DNA of 64,000 nucleotides from Oreohelix idahoensis (GCA_024509875.1 JAMPIV010003421.1:90001-154000); one strand, 5' to 3'; shown: positions 46,441-57,985, counted from the stretch's first letter. Program-made: numbers and translations. The notes: generated by a model from the sequence alone, not told the origin.

Positions 46441-46520
46441 GCAGTTAAGTAACATACAAACACAGCCAATGGACATTTCAGATTTTTTCTTATTATCCAC
46501 CAAAATTTAACATCATCCGA

Positions 46521-47003
46521 TGATGACAAATATTATTGCTTCAACAACTTTATTTATTTTACGTTGTTAACTCATAAGTGATTATTAAACCCTTTTTATC
46601 TGTAACTTTAAATCTGTAGATGGATTAATCACTACTGAGTAAATTGTATGTCTGCACCCGTATGACTCATTGTTTTAAATACATAACAACATCGAGCTAT
46701 TAAATTAATAGTTGCGCAATCATCTTCAGCTGGAGGCTCAGAAAATACAAGTCAATATTTCCTCACAGAAGGGGTGGGAAAATAATAAGTTCATGACAGC
46801 TTAGATGATCCCAGTTGTTCTGCTTGCTTTTCTTTAAAATCCTGTGAGGCTCCCTGAAATAGAATCATCATTCTTCTATTTGTATCTCTGCTAAAAGTAA
46901 TCTTGAGCGAAGGTTGATGACCTTCGAAGACCCTCATTTTTATACTCTAAGTTGGGTCATTGTTGGACCACTAAAGCAGAGCAGGGTAGACAATGCCGTC
47001 ACA
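46521..47003 (+). mobile_element. LTR-like repeat L3, copy 1
   Basis: 483 bp from TGATGACAAATATT to CAATGCCGTCACA. It matches 58,756-59,232 in two good blocks: an AAGTGATTATTAAA region near the start and the final 140 bp including GTAATCTTG, TGGACCACTA and GCCGTCACA. TG...CA termini fit an LTR. Both copies are preceded by a CAT-CCGATG-type palindrome. No 5-bp target duplication was found. Confidence 0.45.
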
Positions 47004-47161
47004 AGCAGGAAATATTGATGGGGAAAAGGTAGAAGTCTAAAAAAGAAATGGGATGTAGGACATTTTGACTTCGTGCCACGGAAAAAAGTTAACATTAGAA
47101 TTTATACATATCTTTGATGACAGAAAGTTGAAAGTTGTGGAAAGACTAGATTGTCAACACC

Positions 47162-47331
47162 CTGAGGCGGATCTACTCTACTATGAAACTAATGACGCTT
47201 GAGCTTCAGGGCCCCCAAGTCAAGTTTTCTCTATATTACGTTTCTTTCCCATTCCCCAACACTATTAAAAATAAAAGGGTTTCCTCCAAGAGGTCAAGAT
47301 TCAGGGCTCCCAAAATGTAGATCCGCCACTG
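47162..47331. mobile_element. Small MITE-like inverted repeat (170 bp)
   Basis: The left end CTGAGGCGGATCTAC and the complement of the right end CAGTGGCGGATCTAC agree at 13 of 15 bases. Further in, AGGGCCCCC and the complement of AGGGCTCCC also correspond. It has the hAT-type start CAGTGGCG, but no 8-bp duplication is visible. Confidence 0.5.
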
Positions 47332-47756
47332 CATCAGGCATGGAATTTGTAGGAAAAGAAGAAGAGTCGCCCATCATTAATTATGTCGTATTAATTACTT
47401 AATTCTGTAGGAGGAGCGAGAACTGGAGATAATTAATTAGAGCGTGACGTGCCAGGTTTCTTGTGTTCTGAAGAAAGGGCCAACAGGACATTAGTTAATT
47501 CGACCTTGACGAGTTGTGGGTACGCACCACATTACGTCAGGTGAGAGAGTGGCTACTTTTCCTAACGCTGCCTTCGTCATCACTTTCCTTTTCGCTCTGT
47601 ATGGAGCATTGAACCACGACTGCAGTAAGAACCCTGCACCAAGCAATCACATGATCTCGCGGTGGTGTTTTTTTTTTTTTAACGTACGTCCGCTATTACT
47701 CGAGATGAAAATCTTTGGTTTGTATGTCTAACCTGAGACTGATTTTACGTGAGTAT
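47332..47756. other. Nothing recognised
   Basis: No feature supported. It ends where the LTR-L2 copy begins. Confidence 0.4.
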
Positions 47757-48089
47757 TGTGACGAAATGGACGACCTCTTCACGATGTTTGTTCTCTCCGG
47801 CAGTATCGGTCCATTTGTGGTACTGATTTTTATTGTGTGCTGTCCATTATCGCACTTTCTTTCTTCATTATTTTTCTGCTTGTGTGGCAAATGATTTGTA
47901 TGTTCAAACATTTGTGACACTCCTTGCAGATAATGTTTACCCCAGCCTGCAGTGAGCAACTGAAATAAGATAGTCGCCGGCGTGTTTAGATTGAACCGCT
48001 GATAAGACGACTCGGTTGGTAACCCACATGGGCAGACACGGAGTTTTACGTACTCATACGACAGATAACGAGATTACTGTCTTTGTGAC
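47757..48089 (+). mobile_element. LTR-L2 copy 1, left part (split by the Gmr1-type element)
   Basis: Starts TGTGACGAAATGG. Its first 100 bp (GTTTGTTCTCTCCGGCAGTA region) match 62,494-62,600. It is cut at 48,089 by the LTR of the Gmr1-type element. The matching right-hand part appears beyond that element at about 57,870-57,985. Confidence 0.55.
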
Positions 48090-49172
48090 TGATGCGTGAT
48101 GCCATATGATGATGGATGGTATCCGCATGTCTGGTTTTGTGTAGTGTGTAGATGTGTTCAGTCAAAACAATGTTCATGCAACAATAACAGGGCAATCCAC
48201 ATAGGACGTCAGTAAACTCACGACGTATAAAGTCAATGAGTCTTGAAACAGCCGTTGACGTTTTTCTTCATTATTTATTGTGGACGCCACAGTGACAAAA
48301 TGGTTACGCAAATGTGTAGGCACATCAAACAGTCATTATCACAGCAACATTCAATACAGCAATAAACGGTAGACAGCATTACAATGAGGAGTCAGATGCA
48401 TGTTATATTTCATAGTGCTGTAAATGTAGTCAGGTGGAAAACTCCATCCTTTTCTATAACAGCCAGGAGATAACCAGATGTATGAGATCAGTTCACTCTC
48501 CTTAGTTTGACTTCAGCAAGACAGACACGTCTGCCGAAGTATAAATAATGTCCTCAAAAATATCCTCTAGATAATAAAGGTTTTCCAAACCTAGTTCATT
48601 TAACAAAGTAGCAAGTAATGGTCCTTGGTACCTGCATCAACCGATGCAGTACAATGCAGCGACATGTGAGCTAGGAAAACATCTCGTGACGACGACTTTC
48701 GCAGACAGGCTATGAATCGAAATCGCTCACGACCCAAAATCAATAGAGTTAATGAAAGAGTCAATTTACCTTGCTTTCATGAAATACACAGAAATATCAC
48801 GCCTCCCGACATGTGGGAAACACTAGAGGTATTATCTCGAATAAACGAAATATCCATTAAGAGGACTACACATCCCTGACAGAACAAAAATAGCGGAGAT
48901 CCCCTCTTCAACGAGGCATCTCTTTCGCCATTCCAAATCGCTCACTCCCACCAGTGGTGGGCGGAAACCGATCGACAAAGAAGCAAGACAAGTCATGCGC
49001 AGTCCAGCGCAAAATGACCACAGCTCAAACTTAACTGCATTCGATACCAACGCGAGAAGACAAATGCTTACCCAGAAAAGTGACTATAAATTTCAAGCAG
49101 TTGTTGCCCTTGCGTTATAAAACAGATATTGAAATAAAACGATGTTGCGAGAATTTATCACGCAACATATCA
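48090..49172 (-). repeat. 3' LTR of the Gmr1-type element (1,083 bp)
   Basis: On the minus strand it begins TGATATGTTGCG immediately after the polypurine tract and ends CGCATCA, i.e. TG...CA. An AATAAA polyadenylation signal on the minus strand lies at 48,274-48,279. It is complete, unlike the other LTR. Confidence 0.9.
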
Positions 49173-49184
49173 CCACCTCCTCCC
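49173..49184 (-). promoter_or_regulatory. Polypurine tract
   Basis: GGGAGGAGGTGG on the minus strand directly abuts the TG of the 3' LTR. This is where plus-strand DNA synthesis would be primed. Confidence 0.8.
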
Positions 49185-49922
49185 GATAAAAAAAAAAATG
49201 TGGAACATATTTTTTTTTTTTTCAATATCAAAGAGCAAGCGATAAGCGGCTCAAAACGCACGAATTATGCGCTGATAATTAACTAAATTGCCAAACAATA
49301 GGCTAATTATAGAGTGTCTGGTGAGGATATACCTCAACAGAAAAATAAATATGTCTCAAAAAATATTCACATCGGGGAGGTGTCACCAACACACATCACG
49401 TTAGCATGTAAACACAATATACGTATGCAAGTTACTATAATCATCATTAAACAGCATACTCTAATATTGTCTTTAAAAATGGATGTACAAATCTGATAGG
49501 AAAATTTAAATAGTACATTCTTTGACATGTAATGACATAAGTACATAGTAAAGTTAAACTACATGACGATCCAGGACATATGCTCTGGTATTCCGAGGGT
49601 AAGTACACAATCTAGAACTCGTAAGGTAAGTCCTCAGCTCAACAATGACATTCTGAGAAAGTACAAGCAATATAATGCTAATTAATAATTAATATGCTTC
49701 ATAAGGTACAATACATTATTAATAATTGTGGCTGTTTAGTAAACTAACGGCCCTTATATTAACTACTCAGTCCTCCTCTATCATTTTAAAAAAACGAACA
49801 GAAGAAGATGACAACAAAGCACGATAGTGTGTACATATAAAGTAAGTACAGATGTGCTAATCTATTGTAGAAATATAGGTGTGTTATGACTCTGTAATAT
49901 ATAGGAATATAGGACAGAAGTA

Positions 49923-52900
49923 TTAATTGGAGTCATGTGGGCATCTAGACAAAATGTCAGCCATCACATTATCCGCACCACGGATAGCTCGTACCGTGAA
50001 GTGAAAAGGTTGAAGAGCTATAGCATATCGAGTGGATCTCGAACTCTTCAAATTCTTAGTCTGAATAGCTGTAAGAGCTTTCTGATCAGTCTCTAGAATG
50101 AAATGTGCGCCCAGGAGGAATCTTTGTAGCTTTAGAATTGACCAAACCATCGCTAACAACTCACGGTCTAAAACCGAGTAGTTCCTCTCTGCCGCATTTA
50201 GTTTTCTAGAAATGTACATAACAGGATGCAGAGTATTTGCATATTCTTGCATCAGTGCTGCTCCAATCCCAGTGGATGAAGCATCACTCCGAAGAACAAA
50301 AGTCCTATCAAGAGTAGGTAATCTTAAGATGGGAGGAGAAGAAAATATATTCTTGATTTGGTCTAGTGAAGATTGGCATTCTTCAGACCAACGGACCAGA
50401 TTAGGCGAACCTTTCTTCAACAATGTTGATAGAGGTGCCATGATCGAAGATAAATTTGGAATAAATCTCCCATAAAATTGAATTAAACCTAAGAGACTCC
50501 TAACTTGTTTCTTCGTTTTAGGAACAGAGATGTTCAGTATTTTGGAAGTATTGTGGTCTTCTGTCTTCAAGAGACCATGACCAACACGATGACCCAGGAA
50601 AGAGATTTCACCAAAACCAACAAAAGCTTTAGAAGGTTTTGCTGTCAAATTATTCTCACGTAGAGTGGACAGTAAGTCATATAACCCTAAATAGTGATCT
50701 TCCCAGGTATCACTGAAGAGACAGATGTCATCTAAGTATGCGATGACATCCGAACGATGTGACAGAATTCGACGCATCATGCGAACGAAAGTGGCAGGGG
50801 CGTTCATGAGACCAAAAGGCATAACATTCCATTGAAATAGACCCCTAGGTGTAGAAAAAGCAGTAAGAGGTTTGGCATGCTCTGCTAAAGGCACTTGCCA
50901 ATAACCTTTAGACAAGTCAAGTTTAGTGAAGAATCTAGAATTAGAAAGTCTAATCAGTAGATCTTCTAACAAAGGCATCGGTTCAGCGTCGAACTTTGTG
51001 ACCTGATTCAATTTGCGATAATCAACGCAAATTCATATGTTCTTATCCTTCTTCCGGACAATAACCATGGAAGAAGAATATGGTGAAGTCGATGGTTCAA
51101 TTATATTTAATTGAATCATTTCATCCAATTCCTTTTCCACTTGCGACTGAAAGTGTATAGGAATAGGATACGGCCTAACCCTAATTGGATTATTGTCGGT
51201 AAGAATTATGTCATGTTCTATGACATCTGTGTGTCCAGGAATGTCAGTGAGAACATCCTGAAATGTTTGTAACATCGACGAGACTTGTCGATGTTCGTCA
51301 CCAGAAAGATTAGGAGAAACAGAAACGTTTTTCCAAGATTCCGTAGAATGTAATGGAACCACTGGAAGGGGAAGGTTGACATCAGAGAAGGTAGCTTCCT
51401 CATCCTGAATGACAGACAGGGATGAATAATGACCGTGAGGTGCAGGAGCATCATCCGTTGCCTGGAAAATAGGCAGCAAATAGTCCGGACGTTCGTGAAA
51501 TTCCGAAAGCATGTTTATGTGGAAAGTTTTATGCTTTCCATCAATATCGACCACATAGTCAACATCGGAAATCCGAGAGACTATTGCATACGGACCTTTC
51601 CATGCAATAAGAAGTCTATTTTCCCTACTGGGGAGTAGGACGAATGCTTTGTCACCTGGACAAAGTTGTCGTAGACATCTATTCTTGTTAGCAAACTGCC
51701 TTGCCTTCTCTTTAGCAATTTCTGATGAAGCAGTTGCTAGCTTACATGCCTCAATGATCTTTTGTCTAAGAGCAATGACATACTCATATGAGGATTGAGT
51801 TTCATCGCTAATATCATCGGCAGTGATGAGATCGTGTAATAAAGACATAGGGCCGCGTGGACGCGCGCCAAAGACAAGTTCGAAGGGAGAAAATCCTGTG
51901 TGTTCATTAGGGACTTCTCTATAGGCAAAGAGAGCCGCGGGTAAAACCCTGTCCCAATCTTGAGGATGATCTTCAGTTATCTTACCAAGCAAAGTCTTGA
52001 GCGTTCTATTCAGACGCTCAACTAACCCATTAGACATAGGATGGTAGATACTACTGAGAGATCGTTCAATATGTAAGGTAGACATTACCTGTGACATAGT
52101 GTCAGATATGAGTTGAGTGCCATGGTCTGACAATATTTCTCTGGGGAACCCCAAGCGAGAAAATATCAACCAAAGAGCATCTGCGATATCTGTAGTAGAT
52201 ATGCTCTTAAGAGGAATAGCCTCTGGCCAACGTGTGCACATATCGACACATGTAAGGATAAACTGATGTCCTCTGGCCGACTTGACCTTAAAAGGGCCAA
52301 TAATATCTATGGCCATTTTCTGAAACGGCCGAATAGGAATGTCAGCAGCCTGGATAGGCGCAGCATGTCGTGGTCCTCTAGATTTGACCTCCTGACATAC
52401 CTTGCATGATCGGCAGTAAATACGAATGTCCTTATTGACAAAAGGCCAAAAGAAAGCCGCAAGGACTCTCGACTTCGTACGGGCAAAACCCATATGTCCA
52501 GCACATTGCGAGTCATGAGCATGTTGCAATATTTGGACTCTCATGCTCTTGGGAACAAGAATTTGCGAATGTGCCGACGTAGCCGAATCTTGTACCATAC
52601 GTACAAGTACGCCGTTTCTCATTGCAATCCAAGATTTTCTATTTGTATCCTGATTCGGATCACCTTTCTTCGCAAGAACGAAGAATTTTTTTAAAGAAGA
52701 ATCTTCTTCTTGCAATTTTATGAAAGAGTCACGAGTGATTACTAAGTGACTATCTTGGCTATCAACTTCATTATCACTATTCAGTGAAGTTTCGGGTGTT
52801 TGTAGAGCTTGTGCTCTTGTAACTACTGCATTTGTAGCTTGCATGTTATTATCTTCCCAAGCAGCAATCTGCTGTGGGGTACACTCCCTAACTCCGTGAA

Positions 52901-53396
52901 TACGACCAATAATAAGGTCCGCAATAGGATTAGGTAAGAGACAAGCATGCACATCTCCAGTAAAGAAAGGAGTGGCAATGCGAATTACAGCAGTAGGATA
53001 TTTTTCTAGAGTGCCGCCAAATGTGACACATTTAATAACCCTTCCTGTAGCACAAGATGGATCTACAAGCGATTGTCTAACACCAATAGTGGTGCATCCG
53101 GAATCGAAAAGTAGTGAGACCGGAGTATCATTAACAAGACCCTTATGTAGAATTAAAGAACCCCTCCCGTCATGCGCAACAGCAGCAGGAAGAGCGGGAA
53201 GTGGGTGACCACAACTCAAAGTAGTTATGGTACCCGGTTCGAATAAAGTACTGCATTGGGGGCATTTGTTTGCTCTCTCAAAGTCAAAAGCAGAACTAGT
53301 GACAGCGTCAAAGTTTTTACTATCAACAACATGATTACAGGCTGCCTCAGTTTCCTGTTGTACAGCATTAGCCTGCTGATATCTCTTTTTTTTTGT
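49923..53396 (-). pseudogene. pol: pol: protease - integrase - reverse transcriptase - RNase H
   Basis: One long frame with these parts in order. A Cys/His cluster (CPQC...SCGH, 53,205-53,264). An aspartic protease with LLFDSGC (catalytic DSG at 53,097-53,105) and LIIGRIHG. An integrase with an H-x6-H-x29-C-x2-C zinc finger (52,395-52,517), catalytic Asp at 52,307 and 52,127 and Glu at 52,019 (D-x59-D-x35-E), then a GPY/F module (WKGPYAIV at about 51,600). Then reverse transcriptase with the YLDD box at 50,727-50,738, and RNase H with Asp 50,285, Glu 50,162 and Asp 50,087. A TGA at 51,033-51,035 interrupts the RT just before CVDYRKLNQV. The frame is +1 relative to gag. The start is given after the A9 run because upstream codons are shadows of gag. 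Confidence 0.93.
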
Positions 53397-54861
53397 GTTG
53401 AGATCTACCCCGACTATTATTACCTCTGAAGTTATCAGAGTTATTATTATCTCTGCAGTTATTATTGTCTCTATTGTAATTGTTATACTGGTTCGAATTC
53501 CAGTTTCCACGATTACTATCATGTTCACATTGATGCGAACATCTATTTGTTTGGTTTTGAGGTCTTCGGCAGGAATAACCTCTATTACCATATCCTCTTT
53601 TGAAATGCTTATAATTATTAGGGTGATAGTAACGAGTACTATCAGGTTGTCTCCAATTCTTCGAAGAAGAATCACCATGAAATTGATTTCCATGATTTTG
53701 ACAGAAATTACCGCTACTCTTTCTATCAAAATTTTGTTGGGATCTACGAGCAAAGTTTTGACCATACGGAGCTGCCGAAGCAACTGGTAAACCTTCTTTC
53801 ACCTTAGAGTTACCCATGGTTATGTGTGGGTGCGCAGTTACGTATTGGCAACAGAAATCTTCCATTTCTTTTATTGTTTTAGGTTTACGTTCATGAAGGA
53901 AAGCAAGGAAAGACTCATTGACAGACGACATGACTTTGTCTCTAAGTATTAAGTCCATAAGTCCTTCATAAGTTTTTTCCGTCTTAGATAGTTCAACCCA
54001 TCGTGAGAAAGTAATGCGTATTCTTGCAATAAACTCGGAGAATTCAACTCCATTTTCAGGTAACATGTTTTTAAATTGTAGACGATAGCCGTCTTCGTTA
54101 AGCTGATATTTCTTTAACAAAGCGGCCCTGACAACCTCATAATTGTTCTTGTCAGGTTCATCCACCATATTTAATATACTTAGAGCTTTACCTGTCAGTA
54201 TCCCTGATAACTGATAAACATATTTTGCTTTGTCTATGTTATGAGCTGTACATGCTTGTTCAAATCTGTCCAGATAGAACATTATGTCATCGCTGGAAGG
54301 ACTAAATGTTGGTAACTTAATCTTAAAAGTATCATTATTAGCCTTACCAGAAGATGAACCCTTGTTTGAATCATTACCATTACTCATGCTTGTCAATTTC
54401 AATTTTTCCAACTCTAAAGCTAAGACCTTTTCTTCATGTTCCATTTTTGCTTTCTCTTTCCTCTCATCAGACTCTCTCTGTAATCTTCTTTCCTCAGCCT
54501 GAGCCTCTTTTTGAAGTCTTTCATTTTCAGCTTCTTTTTCAAGTCTTTTATTTTCAGCCTCTTTTTCAAGTCTTTTTTTCTCAGCCTCTTTTTCAAGTCT
54601 TTTATTCTCAGCCTCTTTTTGAAGTCTTTCAGCTTCTAGCTGTAGCTGGAGTTTTCTCTCCTCAGCTTCTGATTCCCTTTTTTGTTTTTCCATTTCCATT
54701 TGGAATCTTTTTTCATCCACCTGCATCTGCAGTTTCCTTTGTTCAGCTTCCATTGCTTTATCATATCGAGCAGTTGCAAATTCTTCTAACTTATCACCAG
54801 TCTTCCCAAGCAATTTACCCTGCTCAATAAAGTGCTCAAATGTAGACATGTTGTCTAACAT
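53368..54861 (-). CDS. gag: gag polyprotein of the Gmr1-type element (497 aa)
   Basis: The capsid protein that packages the element RNA. Residues about 25-156 are a charged coiled coil built from 9-residue repeats of the KEAENKRLE kind. Residues about 179-345 form a capsid-like region (FKIKLPTFSPSSDDIMFYLD at its start; YEGLMDLILRDKVM and FLHERKPKTIKEMEDF later) resembling retrotransposon gag/SCAN-like folds. The C-terminal 150 residues are Asn/Arg/Gly-rich and basic, suited to RNA binding, without a clear CCHC knuckle; a Cys/His cluster occurs instead at the start of pol. ATG at 54,861 is used, but Met5 (54,849) is equally possible. The frame ends 18 bases after an A9 run at 53,386-53,394, where the pol frame takes over. 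Confidence 0.9.
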   Translation of the reverse strand: MLDNMSTFEHFIEQGKLLGKTGDKLEEFATARYDKAMEAEQRKLQMQVDEKRFQMEMEKQKRESEAEERKLQLQLEAERLQKEAENKRLEKEAEKKRLEKEAENKRLEKEAENERLQKEAQAEERRLQRESDERKEKAKMEHEEKVLALELEKLKLTSMSNGNDSNKGSSSGKANNDTFKIKLPTFSPSSDDIMFYLDRFEQACTAHNIDKAKYVYQLSGILTGKALSILNMVDEPDKNNYEVVRAALLKKYQLNEDGYRLQFKNMLPENGVEFSEFIARIRITFSRWVELSKTEKTYEGLMDLILRDKVMSSVNESFLAFLHERKPKTIKEMEDFCCQYVTAHPHITMGNSKVKEGLPVASAAPYGQNFARRSQQNFDRKSSGNFCQNHGNQFHGDSSSKNWRQPDSTRYYHPNNYKHFKRGYGNRGYSCRRPQNQTNRCSHQCEHDSNRGNWNSNQYNNYNRDNNNCRDNNNSDNFRGNNSRGRSQHKKKEISAG

Positions 54862-56278
54862 ATGAGTCCAAAACCTGAAATAATTAACTAATTTATTTCA
54901 AACCTAAGTGTAACAAGTCTTAATTAAGCACTTGTATATTCACATCACCTTATATTATCCCAGTCTCTGTGGGAAACAAGTCTCCAATCAAAGAACTTGT
55001 ATATGAAATATCAGCACTCAATTCTTGATCATAAGTGCACTTCTCATTCAATAGTGCACGACACTATTCATCATTCATTTATCATCAGTATAGTAGTAAC
55101 AGTGCATTAGCATAGCCCATTAACTAATTACTATAACTGTAAACAATGACTATGTAAACACATGCAGAATGTAAACATTGAAAATGTAAACAATACAAAC
55201 AATGTAAACAATAACAATGTAAACAATAACAAAGATCAGCAACAATACAAAAACTTTCGCAGAAATCAACTAAAAAATAAAGCAGAAATTAATGAAATAT
55301 CACAAAAAATGTGACGATATCTGCGATAGAATTAAACAAAATACATGACACCACAGTGTATAAACAAAAATGTTGTATGAAACTAAATTATAGACAAGAG
55401 TAGGCTAACAAATACAAACAAATCAAAACAAAACTAAAGAATGCGAAATAATAACGAAAACAATATTAAAACATGTCATCACAACTAACATAAATAGCAA
55501 CAGAAGTCGCTTAGCAAATTCCAGTATCGGAAATTTGCAAACCTTACAGAAAACGCTCACAATAGACGACCTCTATGACGTGGCATAATCTAACGGAGAC
55601 ACCACCCAACCGAGAACCCGCTGAAATATAAACATATAAATATACAAATAACATATAAACATAAAACATATAGAATGAGATGATACACAGAAGACTCAGC
55701 AGAAGTATAAGGGCACAGTTTACATACAAACAGGCCACTTAACTTATAGGCTTCCAATCGTAGAACAGCAGAAAAACGGATGTCAATCAACGTCCTAAAG
55801 AGCGAAGCTCCAACGATGATGGCACATCTGAACTGCTTCCACTGCTAACACGATGGTACAAGAGCTTCTGACATACTGTGTGTTGAGTTGTTTCGGCACT
55901 TGACCTTCTAATCCAAAAGTAAGTTGATGGAAATCGGTACTTGGCCTTCTTCAGAAAACAACCCGTTTCAACCGGCACTTGACCTTCTCAAAAAACGACA
56001 GCACTGGAACCTTGACAGCAGCAACTTGCTTGACTTGCGTAAAAGATAACAGCAGTCCGAGTTATCCGGCAACATGTAACAACGCCGGGTACTGTCAAAT
56101 TCTTGTTTCCGTCAAAAAATTGAAATTTGACTTTTACCGGGCAACGCCGAGTACTTTGAAAATTTTGAAGATGTTGACTGTATTGAAGAATGTTAATTTC
56201 TTGAAGGATGCTGATGAATTCTTGTTGAAAATGAAGTGGGTAAGGGACCCCGTGTTTGCTGGTACCAGAATCAAACCA
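54862..56278 (-). other. Long leader (5' untranslated region) of the Gmr1-type element
   Basis: About 1.4 kb between the primer-binding site and gag, strongly A-rich on the plus strand. It includes a run of TGTAAACAAT-type repeats (55,138-55,232) and three copies of a CACTTGACCTTCT-like phrase at 55,900-55,990. No coding region is supported. Such length would suit an internal entry or packaging function, but that is only inference. Confidence 0.6.
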
Positions 56279-56292
56279 GCTTATGGCCACCA
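56276..56292 (-). promoter_or_regulatory. Candidate primer-binding site
   Basis: Two bases inside the 5' LTR, the minus strand reads TGGTGGCCATAAGCTGG. It starts with TGG, complementary to the CCA end of a tRNA. I could not assign the tRNA. Confidence 0.6.
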
Positions 56293-56294
56293 AA

Positions 56295-57347
56295 TGATGC
56301 GTGATGCCATATGATGATGGATGGCATCCGCATGTCTGGTTTTGTGTAGTGTGTAGATGTGTTCAGTCAAAACAATGTTCATGCAACAATAACAGGGCAA
56401 TCCACATAGGACGTCAGTAAACTCACGACGTATAAAGTCAATGAGTCTTGAAACAGCCGTTGACGTTTTTCTTCATTATTTATTGTGGACGCCACAGTGA
56501 CAAAATGGTTACGCAAATGTGTAGGCACATCAAACAGTCATTATCACAGCAACATTCAATACAGCAATAAACGGTAGACAGCATTACAATGATGAGTCAG
56601 ATGCATGTTATATTTCAAAGTGCTGTAAATGTAGTCAGGTGAAAACTCCATCCTTTTCTATAACAGCCAGGAGATAACCAGATGTATGAGATCAGTTCAC
56701 TCTCCTTAGTTTGACTTCAGCAAGACAGACACGTCTGCCGAAGTATAAATAATGTCCTCAAAAATATCCTCTAGATAATAAAGGTTTTCCAAACCTAGTT
56801 CATTTAACAAAGTAGCAAGTAATGGTCCTTGGTACCTGCATCAACCGATGCAGTACAATGCAGCGACATGTGAGCTAGGAAAACATCTCGTGACGACGAC
56901 TTTCGCAGACAGGCTATGAATCGAAATCGCTCACGACCCAAAATCAATAGAGTTAATGAAAGAGTCAATTTACCTTGCTTTCATGAAATACACAGAAATA
57001 TCACGCCTCCCGACATGTGGGAAACACTAGAGGTATTATCTCGAATAAACGAAATATCCATTAAGAGGACTACACATCCCTGACAGAACAAAAAATAGCG
57101 GAGATCCCCTCTTCAACGAGGCATCTCTTTCGCCATGCCAAATCGCTCACTCCACTAGTGGTGGGCGGAAACCGATCGACAAAGAAGCAAGACAAGTCAT
57201 GCGCAGTCCAGCGCAAAATGACCACAGCTCAAACTTAACTGCATTCGATACCAACGCGAGAAGACAAATGCTTACCGAGAAAAGTGACTATAAATTTCAA
57301 GCAGTTGTTGCCCTTGCGTTATAAAACAGATATTGAAATAAAACGAT
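56295..57347 (-). repeat. 5' LTR of the Gmr1-type element, truncated at its outer end
   Basis: Matches 48,090-49,143 nearly base for base but lacks the last 29 bases (the TGATATGTTG... start on the minus strand). Beyond 57,347 the flanking sequence is unrelated. The loss also removed the target duplication on this side; on the other side the five bases are GTGAC. Confidence 0.9.
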
Positions 57348-57745
57348 AACAAACGAAGGCGTGGGAAAATAGGAATATATTCAGACCATTTTTGCCGTTT
57401 TATTTCACTGTGAATTTCACGCTCGCCAAGACAACATCAGGCCTCGCCAGAGTGAAAACTAGATTCATAATTCCTTTTTTAAACCGGACCTTTTATTGGA
57501 GAACCAAATAAGACTTACAAAGCACATGAAATCTCTACATTTTAATAAGGAACAACGGGACTAGGAAACTGAAGAAAGACACGGAGTCAGATAGAATTGA
57601 AGTTAAAATTAACGACCCCCAGTACACGTGAAAGAAGCCAACTGCCAGTGCTTTTTTTAAGTCCTCTGAGCAAAGACGTCTGTGAGCCAAGATTGGCGTA
57701 AGTAGTGCATTTTTCATTCTATGTTTCATTACTAACATGTGAACT

Positions 57746-57838
<93 letters not shown>

Positions 57839-57985
57839 CTATGTGAATTTTAATGTGTGAAACTCGCTATTGAATGTCAAAGTCATTTGAGGCTGGCAAC
57901 CTCAGCGTATAGAATGATGATTCATGAACCACCACTTCACGGGCTGGTGATTGTTTTATTGATAGTTCGTAAAGAGAACTAAACG
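57348..57985 (+). mobile_element. LTR-L2 copy 1, right part
   Basis: The stretch GAGGCTGGCAACCTCA...ATGATTCATGAACCAC...GCTGGTGATTG at 57,890-57,955 matches 63,550-63,617. With 47,757-48,089 it forms one L2 copy split by the Gmr1-type insertion. An 88-bp (TA)n run (57,749-57,837) lies within it. Confidence 0.5.
57749..57837. repeat. (TA)n microsatellite
   Basis: About 88 bp of pure TA. Confidence 0.95.

Larger units (their letters stand above)
48090..57347 (-). mobile_element. Gmr1-type Ty3/Gypsy LTR retrotransposon, nearly full length
   Basis: 9.26 kb on the minus strand: 5' LTR (56,295-57,347), primer-binding site, long leader, gag, protease-integrase-reverse transcriptase-RNase H, polypurine tract and 3' LTR (48,090-49,172). 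The RT is of Ty3/Gypsy type, but integrase precedes it as in Ty1/Copia, the order reported for Gmr1-like elements. The two LTRs differ by roughly six substitutions and three 1-base indels over about 1,050 bp (counted by eye), so the insertion is recent relative to its surroundings. No envelope-like ORF follows RNase H. It is inactivated by at least one in-frame stop and a 29-bp loss at the outer end of the 5' LTR. Confidence 0.93.

Noticed and set aside
48085..48089. GTGAC as target duplication of the Gmr1-type element
   Set aside because: The partner side is deleted together with 29 bp of the LTR, so a duplication cannot be shown.
53395..54830. Plus-strand ORFs of 131 and 158 aa opposite gag
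   Set aside because: They are antisense shadows of the repetitive gag coding sequence.
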